This document shows, in pieces, positions 63,643-64,000 of a DNA stretch of 64,000 nt (position 1 is the stretch's first letter; each line of letters opens with the position of its first letter). The position numbers and the translations under genes were made by a program. The DNA comes from Symbiodinium natans. Lineage: Eukaryota; Sar; Dinophyceae; Suessiales; Symbiodiniaceae. Below the pieces are notes generated by a model. The model did not search any database, was not told where the DNA came from, and worked only from the letters and a program-made list of their open reading frames with translations. The stretch is from NCBI GenBank assembly GCA_905221605.1, contig CAJNDS010002274.1, positions 1-64,000 of the forward strand. Reading direction: 5' to 3'.

Positions 63643-63839
63643 GCAGACGCACCTGAGAGAATCAGGACCTTGATGTAGGCAGCGGGCTCGACTCCCTTTC
63701 ATACTTCTTTGCACGTTCGAAATTTGTGTCTCTGGGGTCGTTACTTTTCAAAACAAAACAACCTGCCTGGCAGGGGATCTCTTTCATCTGAAGGCGCCCT
63801 GACCTGCGATATCTCGGAATATCTCAATCCAAGCCTTAC

Positions 63840-63957
63840 CCGGACTCTCCAGTGAGGCTGAGGAATCAGCAACTCCTCTAGCTCGTCCTCGGCCAACGTC
63901 TTGAAGTTCACGGGGTCGTCCTGCAAACTCTGGATCAGCATCGGTCGGGGATCTTCA
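63840..63957 (-). CDS. Exon of an unknown gene, possibly 5' part of the propeller gene
   Basis: Minus frame reads DPRPMLIQSLQDDPVNFKTL then AEDELEELLIPQPHWRVR, with a strong donor CGG|GTAAGG at 63839. Codon use is convincing. It may be an upstream exon of the gene at 61680-63100 or the end of a separate gene. Confidence 0.45.
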
Positions 63958-64000
63958 CATGACATTGAGTTTCAGCGGCGTCCTCTGCACAGCTTTCTAT

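Noticed and set aside
1-64000. tRNA, rRNA, snRNA or CRISPR features
   Set aside because: No cloverleaf with conserved boxes, no rRNA core sequence, no U-snRNA signature and no spaced direct repeats of CRISPR type were recognised by eye; a covariance-model search would be the proper test.

Overview
The window looks like nuclear DNA of a dinoflagellate. Four things point that way: long tracts of TTTAGGG/CCCTAAA repeat; copia-type and LINE-type retroelements with dinoflagellate-style domain sets; short, strongly charged or GC-rich exons joined by introns with GT or GC donors; and a run of recognisable host exons that nearly all lie on the minus strand, as in dinoflagellate unidirectional gene arrays. 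No prokaryotic operon, CRISPR array, tRNA or rRNA gene was recognised. Assignments come from reading motifs by eye; no database search was possible.

Layout. (1) 1-17.2 kb is a mosaic of mobile-element pieces separated by telomere-type repeat. It holds the tail of a ubiquitin-hydrolase-like ORF, a SAP-domain ORF, a 306-bp segment that returns in inverted orientation between outward-facing telomeric tracts, a nearly complete copia LTR retrotransposon (2874-11459) bounded by TTTAGGG on both sides, a 22-bp satellite, a repeat block with twin hairpins, a decayed protein-primed-type DNA polymerase B (Polinton/virophage/large-virus type), and a decayed copia RNase H. (2) 18.5-29.4 kb is a minus-strand LINE-like element. 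From 5' to 3' it has an Ala-, Arg/Ser- and RGG-rich first region with a RING finger, an APE endonuclease, a reverse transcriptase (YVDD), an RNase H and a C-terminal Cys-rich domain. An unassigned ORF lies beyond its 3' end. (3) 29.5-31.7 kb is low-complexity DNA and local duplications. (4) 32.2-51.2 kb is the gene-bearing part: an intronless ankyrin protein, a membrane-protein exon, a coiled-coil protein of at least six exons, a four-exon N-formylglutamate-amidohydrolase-like gene, several unassigned spliced genes and a CRAL-TRIO (Sec14-like) gene, all minus strand. (5) 52.7-59.1 kb is satellite: about 39 copies of a 71-bp unit inside a larger repeat that also carries foldback (MITE-like) elements. 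(6) 59.1-64 kb returns to minus-strand exons, including a beta-propeller/HIRA-like gene.

The retroelements are the self-copying part. The copia copy has near-identical LTRs and a plausible tRNA primer site, but its reading frame is broken several times. The LINE is also frame-broken between endonuclease and reverse transcriptase, although its RT-RNase H frame is open for 1324 codons. The host genes are only partly modelled, because small exons cannot be joined with certainty without RNA data. Exon limits given as approximate are inferred from splice-like dinucleotides and frame.
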